Of a stretch of DNA of 64,000 nucleotides, positions 54,942 through 62,385 are shown one piece after another. Made by a program: the position numbers and the translations under genes. This stretch comes from Candidatus Tepidiaquacellales bacterium UBA2330 (GTDB lineage: Bacteria > Bacteroidota > Ignavibacteria > Tepidaquicellales > Tepidaquicellaceae). Location of the stretch: positions 186,484 to 250,483 of the forward strand of contig DDUU01000003.1 of NCBI GenBank assembly GCA_002344965.1. The letters run 5' to 3'. Within the stretch, counting starts at the first letter, position 1. Every line of letters begins with the position of its first letter. Below the pieces are notes generated by a model. It was not told where the DNA came from. It ran no database searches and saw only the letters and a list, made by a program, of their open reading frames with translations.

Positions 54942-55621
54942 AGTTAGACAGTATCCATATTGACATTGAAAAAACCGAAAGAAGAAAAACGGTGAGTATT
55001 TTCATTGAACGAAACGGTTCGGTAAAAGTGCTTGCCCCTATTACAGCGAGTGACGATAAAATTGAAGCGGCAGTAAAAGCAAAGGAGTATCAAATATTTC
55101 AGAAATTGGCTAAGTGGAAAGAACTGAATCAGGGAAAGGTAAAACGTGAATATGTTAATGGGCAATCATTTCTTTATTTGGGCAGAAATTACCGATTACA
55201 ACTAACCGAGAATCAAGATGTGCCTTTGAAAATTTCTGGCGGCTTTTTTCACCTTGACAAAAAGTATTTATCAAAGGCGGAAAAGGTTTTTAAGGACTTT
55301 TATCGTGCAAAAGGACTGCAAAAAATTGAGGAGCGACTTATATTATTAGAAGAAAAGTTTCAAACAAAACCATCAGCCATTAAAGTTTTGGAACTTCAAA
55401 ACCGTTGGGCATCATGGACACCTAAAAACGGTTTAAACTTTCATTGGAAATGTATATTGGCTCCGGTTTCAGTGCTGGACTATATCATTACCCACGAAAT
55501 GGTTCATTTAAAACATCCAAATCACTCACCAGAATTTTGGAATGAACTGGACAAGAAAATGCCCAATTACCGAGAACATGAAGATTGGTTAAAAAGGAAT
55601 GGAGTAAAAATGTCATTATGA
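54938..55621 (+). CDS. YgjP/DUF45-like metallopeptidase
   Basis: A 227-residue M48/SprT-like protein of the YgjP family. The zinc site is HEMVH (about residue 186) followed by HPNHSPEFWNELDKKMPNYREHEDWL, typical for the family. The N-terminal part IHIDIEKTERRKTVSIFIERNGSVKVLAPITASDDKIEAAVKAKEYQIFQKL is the usual beta-domain. These genes often follow hsdR; a role in turnover of the restriction complex is a guess. The ATGA overlap with hsdR means cotranslation. Confidence 0.9.
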   Translation: MKLDSIHIDIEKTERRKTVSIFIERNGSVKVLAPITASDDKIEAAVKAKEYQIFQKLAKWKELNQGKVKREYVNGQSFLYLGRNYRLQLTENQDVPLKISGGFFHLDKKYLSKAEKVFKDFYRAKGLQKIEERLILLEEKFQTKPSAIKVLELQNRWASWTPKNGLNFHWKCILAPVSVLDYIITHEMVHLKHPNHSPEFWNELDKKMPNYREHEDWLKRNGVKMSL

Positions 55622-55850
55622 GAAAAAGCCAACACAGAGGTGTAAGCACATTTGCAAGCCGCTACAAGCCCAAGCAAAGACCATAGCTTGCAAAAGAGCT
55701 TCCACCTTTCCTACGCTGACAAAAATGAATTGAAAAAATCTCATCACCTTCTGAAAATAAAAAATACACAAACGCACGACCAAACCGAAAGTAAAACAGA
55801 CTTACGAAAAAGAAGCACGATGCCCTATCTTGCGTTTGGCGTCATGCGGG
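55622..55850. other. Noncoding remainder before the second cassette element
   Basis: About 230 bases with no credible gene. TTTGCAAG (55650-55657) and CTTGCAAA (near 55688) form a short palindrome. The sequence GCGTTTGGCGTCATGCGGGG near 55831-55850 begins the next repeat element. Confidence 0.4.
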
Positions 55851-55957
55851 GTGAAGTGCTTTAATTCAAGTGCAGTTTTTCGATTTAACTATAGTGCTGG
55901 CTGACAGTTTTGTGTTCCGTAATCCGCCTCTGCGGCAAGCGGCAAAACGTTACCGCT
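55851..55957. repeat. Cassette-boundary repeat, element 2
   Basis: Starts GTGAAGTGCTTTAATTCAAG and runs through TAGTGCTGGCTGACAGTTTT to AAGCGGCAAAACGTTACCGC. The first 69 bases are nearly identical to element 3 (56799-56867). The right end resembles the right arm of the attC-like site (GCAAAC...GTTACC). The left arm is less well matched, so this copy may be degenerate. Confidence 0.6.
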
Positions 55958-55988
55958 CATTTTAATAACAACACACCACGAAAATAAA

Positions 55989-56750
55989 ATGGACATTGTA
56001 AAACATAATAAATCAGCCTGGGACAATTACGTTGACAAGAAAGACCGTTGGACAATTCCCGTTTCCGAACAGGATTTAAAGAACGCAAAAAATGGAAACT
56101 GGAATATCGTATTGACACCGATAAAACCAGTTCCCCATAACTGGTTTCCCAACCTGAAAGGGTTAAAAATTTTAGGACTTGCTTCCGGTGGCGGGCAGCA
56201 ATGTCCGATATTGGCAACTTTGGGAGCAGACGTTACAGTTTTTGATAATTCCGGTAAGCAGTTACAACAAGACAAAACTTTAAGTGACAAATTTGACCTG
56301 GACATAAAAACTGTTCAGGGAGATATGAAAGACCTTTCAGTGTTTGCAGACAATTCATTTGACCTGATATTTAATCCTTGCTCAATAGTTTTTGTTGACA
56401 ATGTTTTACCTGTTTGGAAAGAATGTTACCGGGTTTTGAAACCAAATGGAATTTTAATGACAGGCCTGATCAATCCAATTTCATTTCAGCTTGACGAAGA
56501 AAGTTTGAAACTAATTTACAGGCAGCCATTTTCAGACCTGCACTCATTACCGGCAGAAAAATTGGAAGAATTGAAAAATAATAATGAAGCTTTGGTATTT
56601 GGACATAGTTTGACAGACCAGATTAGCGGACAATTAGAAGCCGGCTTTAACCTGACAAATATGTATGAAGACGATTGGGGCGGAGAAAATAAAACGGACG
56701 AATTTTTTCCTTCATTTATAGCGACAAGAGCTGTAAAACGACTGCAATGA
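55989..56750 (+). CDS. Class I SAM-dependent methyltransferase
   Basis: A 253-residue methyltransferase. Motif I is ILGLASGGGQQCPILATLGADVTVFDNSGKQLQQ, the post-I Asp follows, and VQGDMKDLSVFADNSFDLIFNPCSIVFVDNVLPVWKECYRVLKPNGILMTGL covers motifs II-III. A related family occurs widely in Bacillota and Bacteroidota without a known substrate. It is a single-gene unit flanked by repeat elements 2 and 3. Confidence 0.88.
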   Translation: MDIVKHNKSAWDNYVDKKDRWTIPVSEQDLKNAKNGNWNIVLTPIKPVPHNWFPNLKGLKILGLASGGGQQCPILATLGADVTVFDNSGKQLQQDKTLSDKFDLDIKTVQGDMKDLSVFADNSFDLIFNPCSIVFVDNVLPVWKECYRVLKPNGILMTGLINPISFQLDEESLKLIYRQPFSDLHSLPAEKLEELKNNNEALVFGHSLTDQISGQLEAGFNLTNMYEDDWGGENKTDEFFPSFIATRAVKRLQ

Positions 56751-56798
56751 CAAACATAAAAACAACCGGAGCTATCAGCGGTTTGTTGTAATGGTGAA

Positions 56799-56867
56799 GT
56801 GAAGTGTTTTAATTCAAGTGCAGTTTTTCCATTTAACTATAGTGCTGGCTGACAGTTTTGAGATCCG
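56799..56867. repeat. Cassette-boundary repeat, element 3
   Basis: GTGAAGTGTTTTAATTCAAG through TATAGTGCTGGCTGACAGTT to TTGAGATCCG, differing from element 2 at only a few bases. It follows the methyltransferase stop by 48 bases. AAACCCGCCC at 56888 may be a decayed right arm. Confidence 0.65.
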
Positions 56868-56950
56868 GATTGAAAATCAGGTATGCTAAAACCCGCCCGA
56901 ACGCAAAGCACGAAAACCTTACAGGCGATTTAAAAAACGATATTAACACA

Positions 56951-57859
56951 ATGACAAAACCAGTAAAAGAAGAACGAATAAAATTTAATGCAGATTATCC
57001 GCAGGACACGGACTTTTCTGCACATGCCCGACTGCTTCAAAGTAAATGGCGGGACAAAAAAGGATTCCCAGAATTGAAACTTGGTAACTTTTTGGAATTA
57101 GGTTTTGCAAAGACAAGCAAAGCAAACTTTCTGACCGACAACATCAGACAGCTAGTAACGCAGGAAGTCGCAAATTCAAAAAAGACGGGAGGACTTATAA
57201 GCGAGCCGAGAATTTGGAATAATCTGCTTTCATCACAACCACTTTGCTTTAACTTGTTCGGTGAACTTCATTTTGACCTGGACCTGGCGACAAAGTATTT
57301 CAAACAACTTTTTCCTGACCGACTTGATAGAGTTACAGCAGTCAAGTTTGAGTATTCACCCGGTCGCGGCGACACAAAATATACTGGCGATCATTCTGCC
57401 TTTGATGTATTTGCGGAATATACAAAGGATGACAAAAGGGGTTTTATCGGAATTGAGGTTAAGTATGCAGAAAGTTTGAAAGAAGAAACCAGGGACAAGG
57501 CAAACAAAAACTTCAAAGAGCAATACGCCGCCCTGACCAATGCTTGCGGACTTTTCAAACCTGATAGCGTTGACATTTTACGACAACCACCATTATCACA
57601 AATCTGGCGTGACCACTTACTTTGCATTGCGACACGACAGGACTATGACGAAGGATTTTTTGTTTTCCTTTTTCCCGCAAAAAACACTCAATGTCAAAAT
57701 GGTGTTGACAGCTACAAACAATATCTTGCATTTGACACTGACGAGCAAAACTGTTTTTATCCTTGTTATCTGGACGACTTCATAAACACAATGACAACTG
57801 TTTCAACTGCGGACTGGACATATGAACTTAAACAAAGATACCTTGGCGACAACGGATAA
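56951..57859 (+). CDS. PD-(D/E)XK nuclease-like protein
   Basis: A 302-residue protein from ATG 56951 (an upstream TTG at 56858 lies inside the repeat and is rejected). The core is VKFEYSPGRGDTKYTGDHSAFDVFAEY with Asp152, then GFIGIEVKYAESL with Glu169 and Lys171, the D...ExK signature of the restriction-endonuclease fold. The N-terminal part (SKWRDKKGFPELKLGNFLELGFAKTSKANFLTDNIRQLV) is typical of this uncharacterised family. No dedicated methyltransferase overlaps it, although one lies in the previous cassette. Possibly a defence nuclease. Confidence 0.8.
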   Translation: MTKPVKEERIKFNADYPQDTDFSAHARLLQSKWRDKKGFPELKLGNFLELGFAKTSKANFLTDNIRQLVTQEVANSKKTGGLISEPRIWNNLLSSQPLCFNLFGELHFDLDLATKYFKQLFPDRLDRVTAVKFEYSPGRGDTKYTGDHSAFDVFAEYTKDDKRGFIGIEVKYAESLKEETRDKANKNFKEQYAALTNACGLFKPDSVDILRQPPLSQIWRDHLLCIATRQDYDEGFFVFLFPAKNTQCQNGVDSYKQYLAFDTDEQNCFYPCYLDDFINTMTTVSTADWTYELKQRYLGDNG

Positions 57860-57867
57860 AAAACTGC

Positions 57868-57990
57868 AGGTAACACGGACTTAACGATAGTAGCGCTTCT
57901 TTTTAACAGAAGTGTTGTGCTTCATTCAACCATTTGTGCAGGCTGACAGTTTTGAGATCCTTAATCCGCCACTGCACCAAGCCGCAAACT
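57868..57990. repeat. Cassette-boundary repeat, element 4
   Basis: Starts GCAGGTAACACGGACTTAAC, carries AGAAGTGTTGTGCTTCATTC and GGCTGACAGTTTTGAGATCC (57941-57960, identical to element 3), and ends ACCAAGCCGCAAAC. The left end has GGTAAC as in the attC-like site; the right GTTAC core is missing. Confidence 0.6.
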
Positions 57991-58064
57991 CTGGAGCATC
58001 TGCTTAGAAAACGGACAGCAATAAAATCAAGAAAAACGTTGTTTCTATTTTTGGAAACATTAAT

Positions 58065-58072
58065 TATCTTTG
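58065..58072 (+). promoter_or_regulatory. -7 element for the HigB/HigA-type pair
   Basis: TATCTTTG, an exact TAnnTTTG match, 24 bases before the toxin ATG. A TTG lies 23 bases upstream (58039-58041), a little far for the -33 element. Confidence 0.5.
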
Positions 58073-58096
58073 CGACGTTGAACAAGAAAGTATTGA

Positions 58097-58439
58097 ATGA
58101 GATTTTTCGAGACAAAATTTTTTAAAAGAAGCAGACGAGTTCATTTCTCAACTTGACTCAAAGACGATTAAGAAAATCATTTACAATATTGACCTTGCTG
58201 AACAAACCAATAACCAAAAACTTTTCAAGAAACTTCAAAATGAAATTTGGGAGTTTCGGACAAAATTTGCAGGACTTCAAATAAGGCTTCTTGCATTTTG
58301 GGATAAGACTGACAGCAAAGAAACTTTGGTAATTGCGACACACGGTTTCATAAAGAAAGTTGACAAAGTTCCGACTAACGAAATTGACAGAGCGGTTAGA
58401 CTTAGAAACAAATATTTCAACAACAGGCAAAAAAAGTAA
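58097..58439 (+). pseudogene. HigB/RelE-type toxin (Gp49-like), frameshifted
   Basis: ATG 58097 reads MRFFETKFFKRSRR and then stops. Dropping one T from the T6 run at 58118-58123 restores the family sequence: ETKFLKEADEFISQLDSKTI, IWEFRTKFAGLQIRLLAFWD and LVIATHGFIKKVDKVPTNEI to TAA at 58437-58439. These are the RelE/ParE-superfamily Gp49-like features of HigB mRNA interferases. As assembled the toxin is broken unless ribosomes slip on the T-run. The antitoxin gene starts 5 bases later and is intact. Confidence 0.8.
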
Positions 58440-58443
58440 TCAT

Positions 58444-58770
58444 ATGGCAACTAAAGAATTAAAGACTTACTCACTTGTCGAGATGAAAGACAAGTATATC
58501 GGCAAAGCTGGGACACAAGAACGTGATGACTACGAATATGAACTTCGTATGGACGTTTTAGGAAAGATGATTAAAGCAGCAAGACAAGAAAGAAATTTGA
58601 CACAAGAAGAACTTGGCAGACTTATAGGAGTTCAGAAAGCCCAAATTTCAAAACTTGAAAGCAGCGCTAACAGTGCGACAATAGACACCATAATCAGAGT
58701 GTTTACAGCATTGAAAGCAGAAATCAACTTTAACGTAAAACTGGAAGACAACTTTGTCAAACTCACCTGA
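58444..58770 (+). CDS. HigA-type XRE-family antitoxin
   Basis: A 108-residue antitoxin from ATG 58444; an in-frame ATG at 58360 lies inside the toxin and is rejected. The helix-turn-helix is LGKMIKAARQERNLTQEELGRLIGVQKAQISKLESSANSATIDTIIRVFTALKAEI, a classic XRE/Cro domain. The N-terminal segment (MATKELKTYSLVEMKDKYIGKAGTQERDDYEYEL) probably neutralises the toxin. It likely represses its own promoter. Confidence 0.92.
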   Translation: MATKELKTYSLVEMKDKYIGKAGTQERDDYEYELRMDVLGKMIKAARQERNLTQEELGRLIGVQKAQISKLESSANSATIDTIIRVFTALKAEINFNVKLEDNFVKLT

Positions 58771-58796
58771 CAAAAAAGTAAGCCGAACGAACAGAA

Positions 58797-58910
58797 CAAG
58801 TTTGGCGCAATAAGGGCTGAAGTGCTAAATTGAAGTTATGTTCTTCTATCTAGTTTTGTGATTTATTTTCAGTTTAGCTTTCCGGAATCGCCAATGTGCT
58901 GAGCATGAGA
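58797..58910. repeat. Cassette-boundary repeat, element 5
   Basis: TTGGCGCAATAAGGGCTGAA, GTGCTAAATTGAAGTTATG, TTCTTCTATC and a right side GGAATCGCCAATGTGC. The same general plan as the other elements (GTGCTT/AAATTGAAG words, GGCG...CGCC arms) but much diverged. Confidence 0.45.
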
Positions 58911-58964
58911 ATTTTATACCTCACCCTGTAAGACGACACATCAGCATTATAATAACATAGAAAA

Positions 58965-59594
58965 ATGGAAAATTTTAACCGCAAGAAACACTGGGAAAAT
59001 ATCTATCAGACAAAAGATCTGAAAGACGTTAGCTGGTTTCAACCGATACCTGAAACCTCATTGGACTTTTTTAAACAATTCAACGTGCCGACCAATGCAA
59101 AAGTAATTGACATTGGCGGCGGCGACAGTTTGTTAGTTGACCATTTACTCGACTTGGGTTATCATGACATTTCAGTTCTCGACATTTCAGCGGCTGCCAT
59201 TGACAAAGCAAAACAAAGACTTGGTGACAAAGCAAAAAATGTAAAATGGATAGTTGCAGATGCAGCGACTTTTAAACCAACTGAGAAATATGACTTTTGG
59301 CACGACAGAGCAGCATTTCATTTTTTGACAGACGAACAGGAAATTTCAAACTACTTGCAGACGGCTCAAGAAAGTATTAATCCGTCAGGTGTTTTGATTA
59401 TCGGAACATTTTCAGAACATGGACCAAAAAAATGCAGCGGAATAGAAATCAAGCAATATTCGGAAACGACAATGACCGACCTACTGAAAAAGTTCTTTGA
59501 GAAAATTAAGTGCATAACCGTTGACCATAAGACACCGTTCGGCACTATTCAGAACTTTGTTTTTTGCAGTTTCAGAAAATATCAAACGGCCTGA
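58965..59594 (+). CDS. Class I SAM-dependent methyltransferase (Methyltransf_25-like)
   Basis: A 209-residue methyltransferase. It opens with HWENIYQTKDLKDVSWFQPIPETSLDFF, then motif I VIDIGGGDSLLVDHLLDLGYHDISVLDISAAAIDKAKQRL and WIVADAATFKPTEKYDFWHDRAAFHFLTD. Close family members are called thiopurine/tellurite-type methyltransferases, but no substrate is proven. A single-gene unit between repeat elements 5 and 6. Confidence 0.9.
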   Translation: MENFNRKKHWENIYQTKDLKDVSWFQPIPETSLDFFKQFNVPTNAKVIDIGGGDSLLVDHLLDLGYHDISVLDISAAAIDKAKQRLGDKAKNVKWIVADAATFKPTEKYDFWHDRAAFHFLTDEQEISNYLQTAQESINPSGVLIIGTFSEHGPKKCSGIEIKQYSETTMTDLLKKFFEKIKCITVDHKTPFGTIQNFVFCSFRKYQTA

Positions 59595-59626
59595 TACGGC
59601 ATGTAAAAAGAAGAGCGAAGGCATAA

Positions 59627-59772
59627 CACGGCTTTTACGTCAGTCGGGCGTGATCCCGATGAAAGATCGGGACAGTCTGTGCATACCCTGAGATTTGTGT
59701 CTCTTTTCAAATTCAGTGAATTGACAGTTTTATATTATAAATACCCGGCTTCGGCAATATTCAAACCGTAAA
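59627..59772. repeat. Cassette-boundary element 6
   Basis: Starts ATAACACGGCTTTTACGTCA and ends with ACCCGGCTTCGGCAATATTC. It has an internal hairpin TCCCGAT (59654-59660) / ATCGGGA (59666-59672) and TTGACAGTTTTATATT, which recalls the CTGACAGTTTT word of elements 2-4. Longer and more diverged than the rest. Confidence 0.45.
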
Positions 59773-59883
59773 AAAGGTAAATAGAGTTTTGTAATAAAGA
59801 CGGAATCCAGAAAAAAGATATTTTAAATTTAAACCTGACTGCAAAAACATTAAAAAAATTTCATTATTTAACATTTAAAAAAT

Positions 59884-60357
59884 ATGCCGGTATCAAACTC
59901 AGCATCATTGCATCACACAAGTATTTTAGTCAGTGATATAGAAAAATCTGCCAAAAAATTGGCAAAAACTCTTTCCGTAACCTGGAACATCTGGACAATT
60001 ACACCTGAGCATTGCTTTGTAAACGGAGAGAGTTCTCCTTTTTCATTCAAAGCTGCTTTTGCTCAGGTAGGCGATGGAAACCTGGAATTAATATCGCCGC
60101 ACACTGGAAACAGTGTTTATAACGAGCATTTAAAATTAAGAGGTGAAGCTTTTCATCATGCTTGTTTTGCTTATGCCGACCTGCAAAGTATGCAGTCAGC
60201 AAAAGATGAATTAGAAAAGCAAGGATTTAAACTGATTCAACACGGTTACACAGAAGGTGTTTTTGAGTTCTGTTACTTTGAATTGACAGAACCAAATATG
60301 TTACTTGAGTTACTTTATCTGAAGGAATTACCGCCGCCGGAAAAAACAATCGGGTAA
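59884..60357 (+). CDS. VOC superfamily (glyoxalase-like) protein
   Basis: A 157-residue vicinal-oxygen-chelate protein. It opens LHHTSILVSDIEKSAKKLAKTL, continues FAQVGDGNLELISP (metal-ligand Glu) and ends GEAFHHACFAYADLQS ... GVFEFCYFELTEPNMLLELLYL, giving the usual two-module arrangement with His and Glu ligands. Related proteins include methylmalonyl-CoA epimerase and antibiotic-inactivating enzymes; this one cannot be assigned. Last gene of the cassette region. Confidence 0.85.
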   Translation: MPVSNSASLHHTSILVSDIEKSAKKLAKTLSVTWNIWTITPEHCFVNGESSPFSFKAAFAQVGDGNLELISPHTGNSVYNEHLKLRGEAFHHACFAYADLQSMQSAKDELEKQGFKLIQHGYTEGVFEFCYFELTEPNMLLELLYLKELPPPEKTIG

Positions 60358-60409
60358 GTGAATTCTTTCATTTGCAATTCTTTGACAGATTAGAAGCTCT
60401 GCCGCCCGG

Positions 60410-60520
60410 CATTTGCCAGGATTTGTTATATGTCATGCAGGGAGACGTGCTTTAAATTCAGTTTAGTTTTTAAATTGAAGCTTTAGTTCCGGATGAAAGT
60501 TCTGCACTCCAAAACATCTA
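60410..60520. repeat. Cassette-boundary element 7 (weak)
   Basis: ATGCAGGGAGACGTGCTTTA, AATTCAGTTTAGTTTTTAAA, then TTAGTTCCGGATGAAAG. The GTGCTTTAAATTCA word corresponds to GTGCTTTAATTCA of element 2. Sequence beyond 60540 looks like the host chromosome again. Confidence 0.4.
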
Positions 60521-60576
60521 TTGAGTTGATTCGAAAACGATTTAGGAAATTGCAGAATTCAACATGAGATCAAATC

Positions 60577-61098
60577 ATGAAACGAATATTAGTATTTGGT
60601 AACGGAGGATCCGGTAAATCAACTTTATCCGTGACTCTCGGCGATTTGCTGCATTTACCGGTAATTCATCTGGACAAATATTTCTGGCAGCCAAACTGGA
60701 TTGCAACGCCGGTTGATGATTGGAATATTATAGTAGAATCTTTTTCAGACAGTGAAGAATGGATAATAGACGGTAATTATTCAAGGACAATGAATATAAG
60801 AATAAAAAGAGCTGACTTAATCATATTTTTGGATATGCCGAATATGCTCTGTCTTTACCGTATTTTTAAAAGAAGAATCAAGTATAACAGGAAGACAAGA
60901 CCGGACATGAATGAAGAATGCACTGAAAAACTGGACCTCGAATTTATCAAATGGGTCTGGAATTTCAAAAAGAGAAACAGAGCGAAAATACTTGATAAAC
61001 TGGAAGTTGCAAGTAAAACAAAGCGAATCATTATACTAAAGAACAGAAAACAGGTAAATGAATTCATTGAAGGTCTAAAGAATTATAAAATTAAGTAA
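60577..61098 (+). CDS. P-loop kinase, FlaR/adenylate-kinase-like
   Basis: A 173-residue P-loop NTPase. Walker A is ILVFGNGGSGKSTLS (about 4-18), then LPVIHLDKYFWQPNW, EWIIDGNYSRTMNIRIKRADLIIFLDMP and a lid-like RRIKYNRKTRPDMNEECTEKLDLEFIKWVWNFKKRNR. This matches proteins annotated as 'topology modulation protein FlaR' or adenylate kinase-like. The substrate is unknown. Confidence 0.85.
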   Translation: MKRILVFGNGGSGKSTLSVTLGDLLHLPVIHLDKYFWQPNWIATPVDDWNIIVESFSDSEEWIIDGNYSRTMNIRIKRADLIIFLDMPNMLCLYRIFKRRIKYNRKTRPDMNEECTEKLDLEFIKWVWNFKKRNRAKILDKLEVASKTKRIIILKNRKQVNEFIEGLKNYKIK

Positions 61099-61192
61099 AG
61101 GTGATAAAGTTTGCAGATGATTTCATATAAATCCATATTGACGCAGCTCCAAAAAATTCTATTATGAAATAAGCCAATAATGAAATTAAAAA

Positions 61193-61675
61193 ATGAATAA
61201 TAAAATAATTACATTTACTAAAACCAATGCTGATGATTTAAATACTTTGTTTGAATTTCAGCTTGACGCGGAGGCAAATTATTTTGCGGCATTTACTTCC
61301 AAAGATCCAAAAGATAAAATTGCATACATTGAAAAGTATTCAAAGCATATAGCTGACCCGTCTATAAATATGCTGACTATCAGAGTCAGCGGTGAAATAG
61401 CAGGCAGTATTGCAAAATTTTTTATCGGGAATGAAGCAGAAATTACATACTGGATCGGCAGAAAATTCTGGGGGAAGGGGATTGCTACAGCTGCATTAAG
61501 AAACCTGCTGAAGATTGAAAAGGTCAGGCCGATATACGGACGCACGGCATTTGACAATATTGGCTCACAGAGAGTACTTGAAAAGTGCGGGTTTGTAAAA
61601 ACAGGAACTGACAGGGGATTCGCAAATGCCCGTCAGGAAGAGATTGAAGAATTTATTTATAAACTTTCTGAGTGA
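61193..61675 (+). CDS. GNAT family N-acetyltransferase (RimJ/RimL-type)
   Basis: A 160-residue acetyltransferase: KYSKHIADPSINMLTIRVSGEIAGSIAKFFIGNEAEITYWIGRKFWGKGIATAALRNLL has the acetyl-CoA loop (GKGIAT), and RPIYGRTAFDNIGSQRVLEKCGFVKTG is the C-terminal motif. N-terminal or small-molecule acetylation; target unknown. Located 94 bases after the kinase gene. Confidence 0.88.
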   Translation: MNNKIITFTKTNADDLNTLFEFQLDAEANYFAAFTSKDPKDKIAYIEKYSKHIADPSINMLTIRVSGEIAGSIAKFFIGNEAEITYWIGRKFWGKGIATAALRNLLKIEKVRPIYGRTAFDNIGSQRVLEKCGFVKTGTDRGFANARQEEIEEFIYKLSE

Positions 61676-61767
61676 ACATCTGAAGCAACTTTAAATTAGT
61701 TCTATTGCATGAAATTCATTGTTAATATTAAATTATATTATATTTTTAATTACAAATTTAAATTAAG

Positions 61768-62340
61768 ATGAAAAATATAAATAAAAAGTTATCACAGGAA
61801 CAGATCAGGGAGCTTCTTGAGACATTAAAAGTCAGATTTGAAAAAAACATGAAGCGACATAAAGGTCTGGAATGGAATAAGGTGAAAACAAGACTTGAAG
61901 ATGTCCGGTCTCCGGAAAAGCTGTGGTCACTTTATGAAATGGAAAGAACCGGCGGCGAACCTGATGTACTGGAACTTGATAAGAAAACAGGCGAGTATAT
62001 TTTTTGTGACTGTTCTGCAGAAAGTCCGAAAGAGCGCAGAAGCGTTTGTTATGACCGTGAAGCGCTTGAATCAAGAAAAGAACATAAACCTAAGAACAGC
62101 GCAGCAGGAATGGCTGAAGATATGGGGATTGAGATATTGACAGAGGAGCAATACAGAAAACTGCAGGAAACAGGAGAATATGATTTAAAGACTTCAAGCT
62201 GGGTGAAAACTCCTGCCGAAATCAGAAAGCTCGGAGGAGCAATATTCTGCGACCGCCGCTTTAATACTGTATTCACATATCACAACGGAGCAGAATCTTA
62301 TTACGCTTCAAGAGCTTTCAGAGGACTGCTGCGCGTGTAG
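61768..62340 (+). CDS. DUF4256 domain-containing protein
   Basis: A 190-residue protein that fits DUF4256: LLETLKVRFEKNMKRHKGLEWNKVKTRLE, ERTGGEPDVLELDKKTGEYIFCDCSAESPKERRSVCYDREAL, AEDMGIEILTEEQYRKLQETGEYDLKTSSWVKTP and a C-terminal AIFCDRRFNTVFTYHNGAESYYASRAFRGLLRV. The function of this family is unknown; it is found in many Bacteroidota and Bacillota. Confidence 0.88.
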   Translation: MKNINKKLSQEQIRELLETLKVRFEKNMKRHKGLEWNKVKTRLEDVRSPEKLWSLYEMERTGGEPDVLELDKKTGEYIFCDCSAESPKERRSVCYDREALESRKEHKPKNSAAGMAEDMGIEILTEEQYRKLQETGEYDLKTSSWVKTPAEIRKLGGAIFCDRRFNTVFTYHNGAESYYASRAFRGLLRV

Positions 62341-62385
62341 AATTAAAGGGTTATATTTTTAAAACAAAAAAAACAAAAATTAAGA

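Noticed and set aside
55652..55864. 70-codon plus-strand ORF
   Set aside because: Low-complexity frame running into a cassette-boundary repeat; no support.
56858..56950. Upstream TTG start of the PD-(D/E)XK gene
   Set aside because: Lies inside repeat element 3; the ATG at 56951 gives the family-like start.
44541..60560. Prophage or ICE
   Set aside because: No phage structural, integrase, relaxase or conjugation gene is present in the interval.
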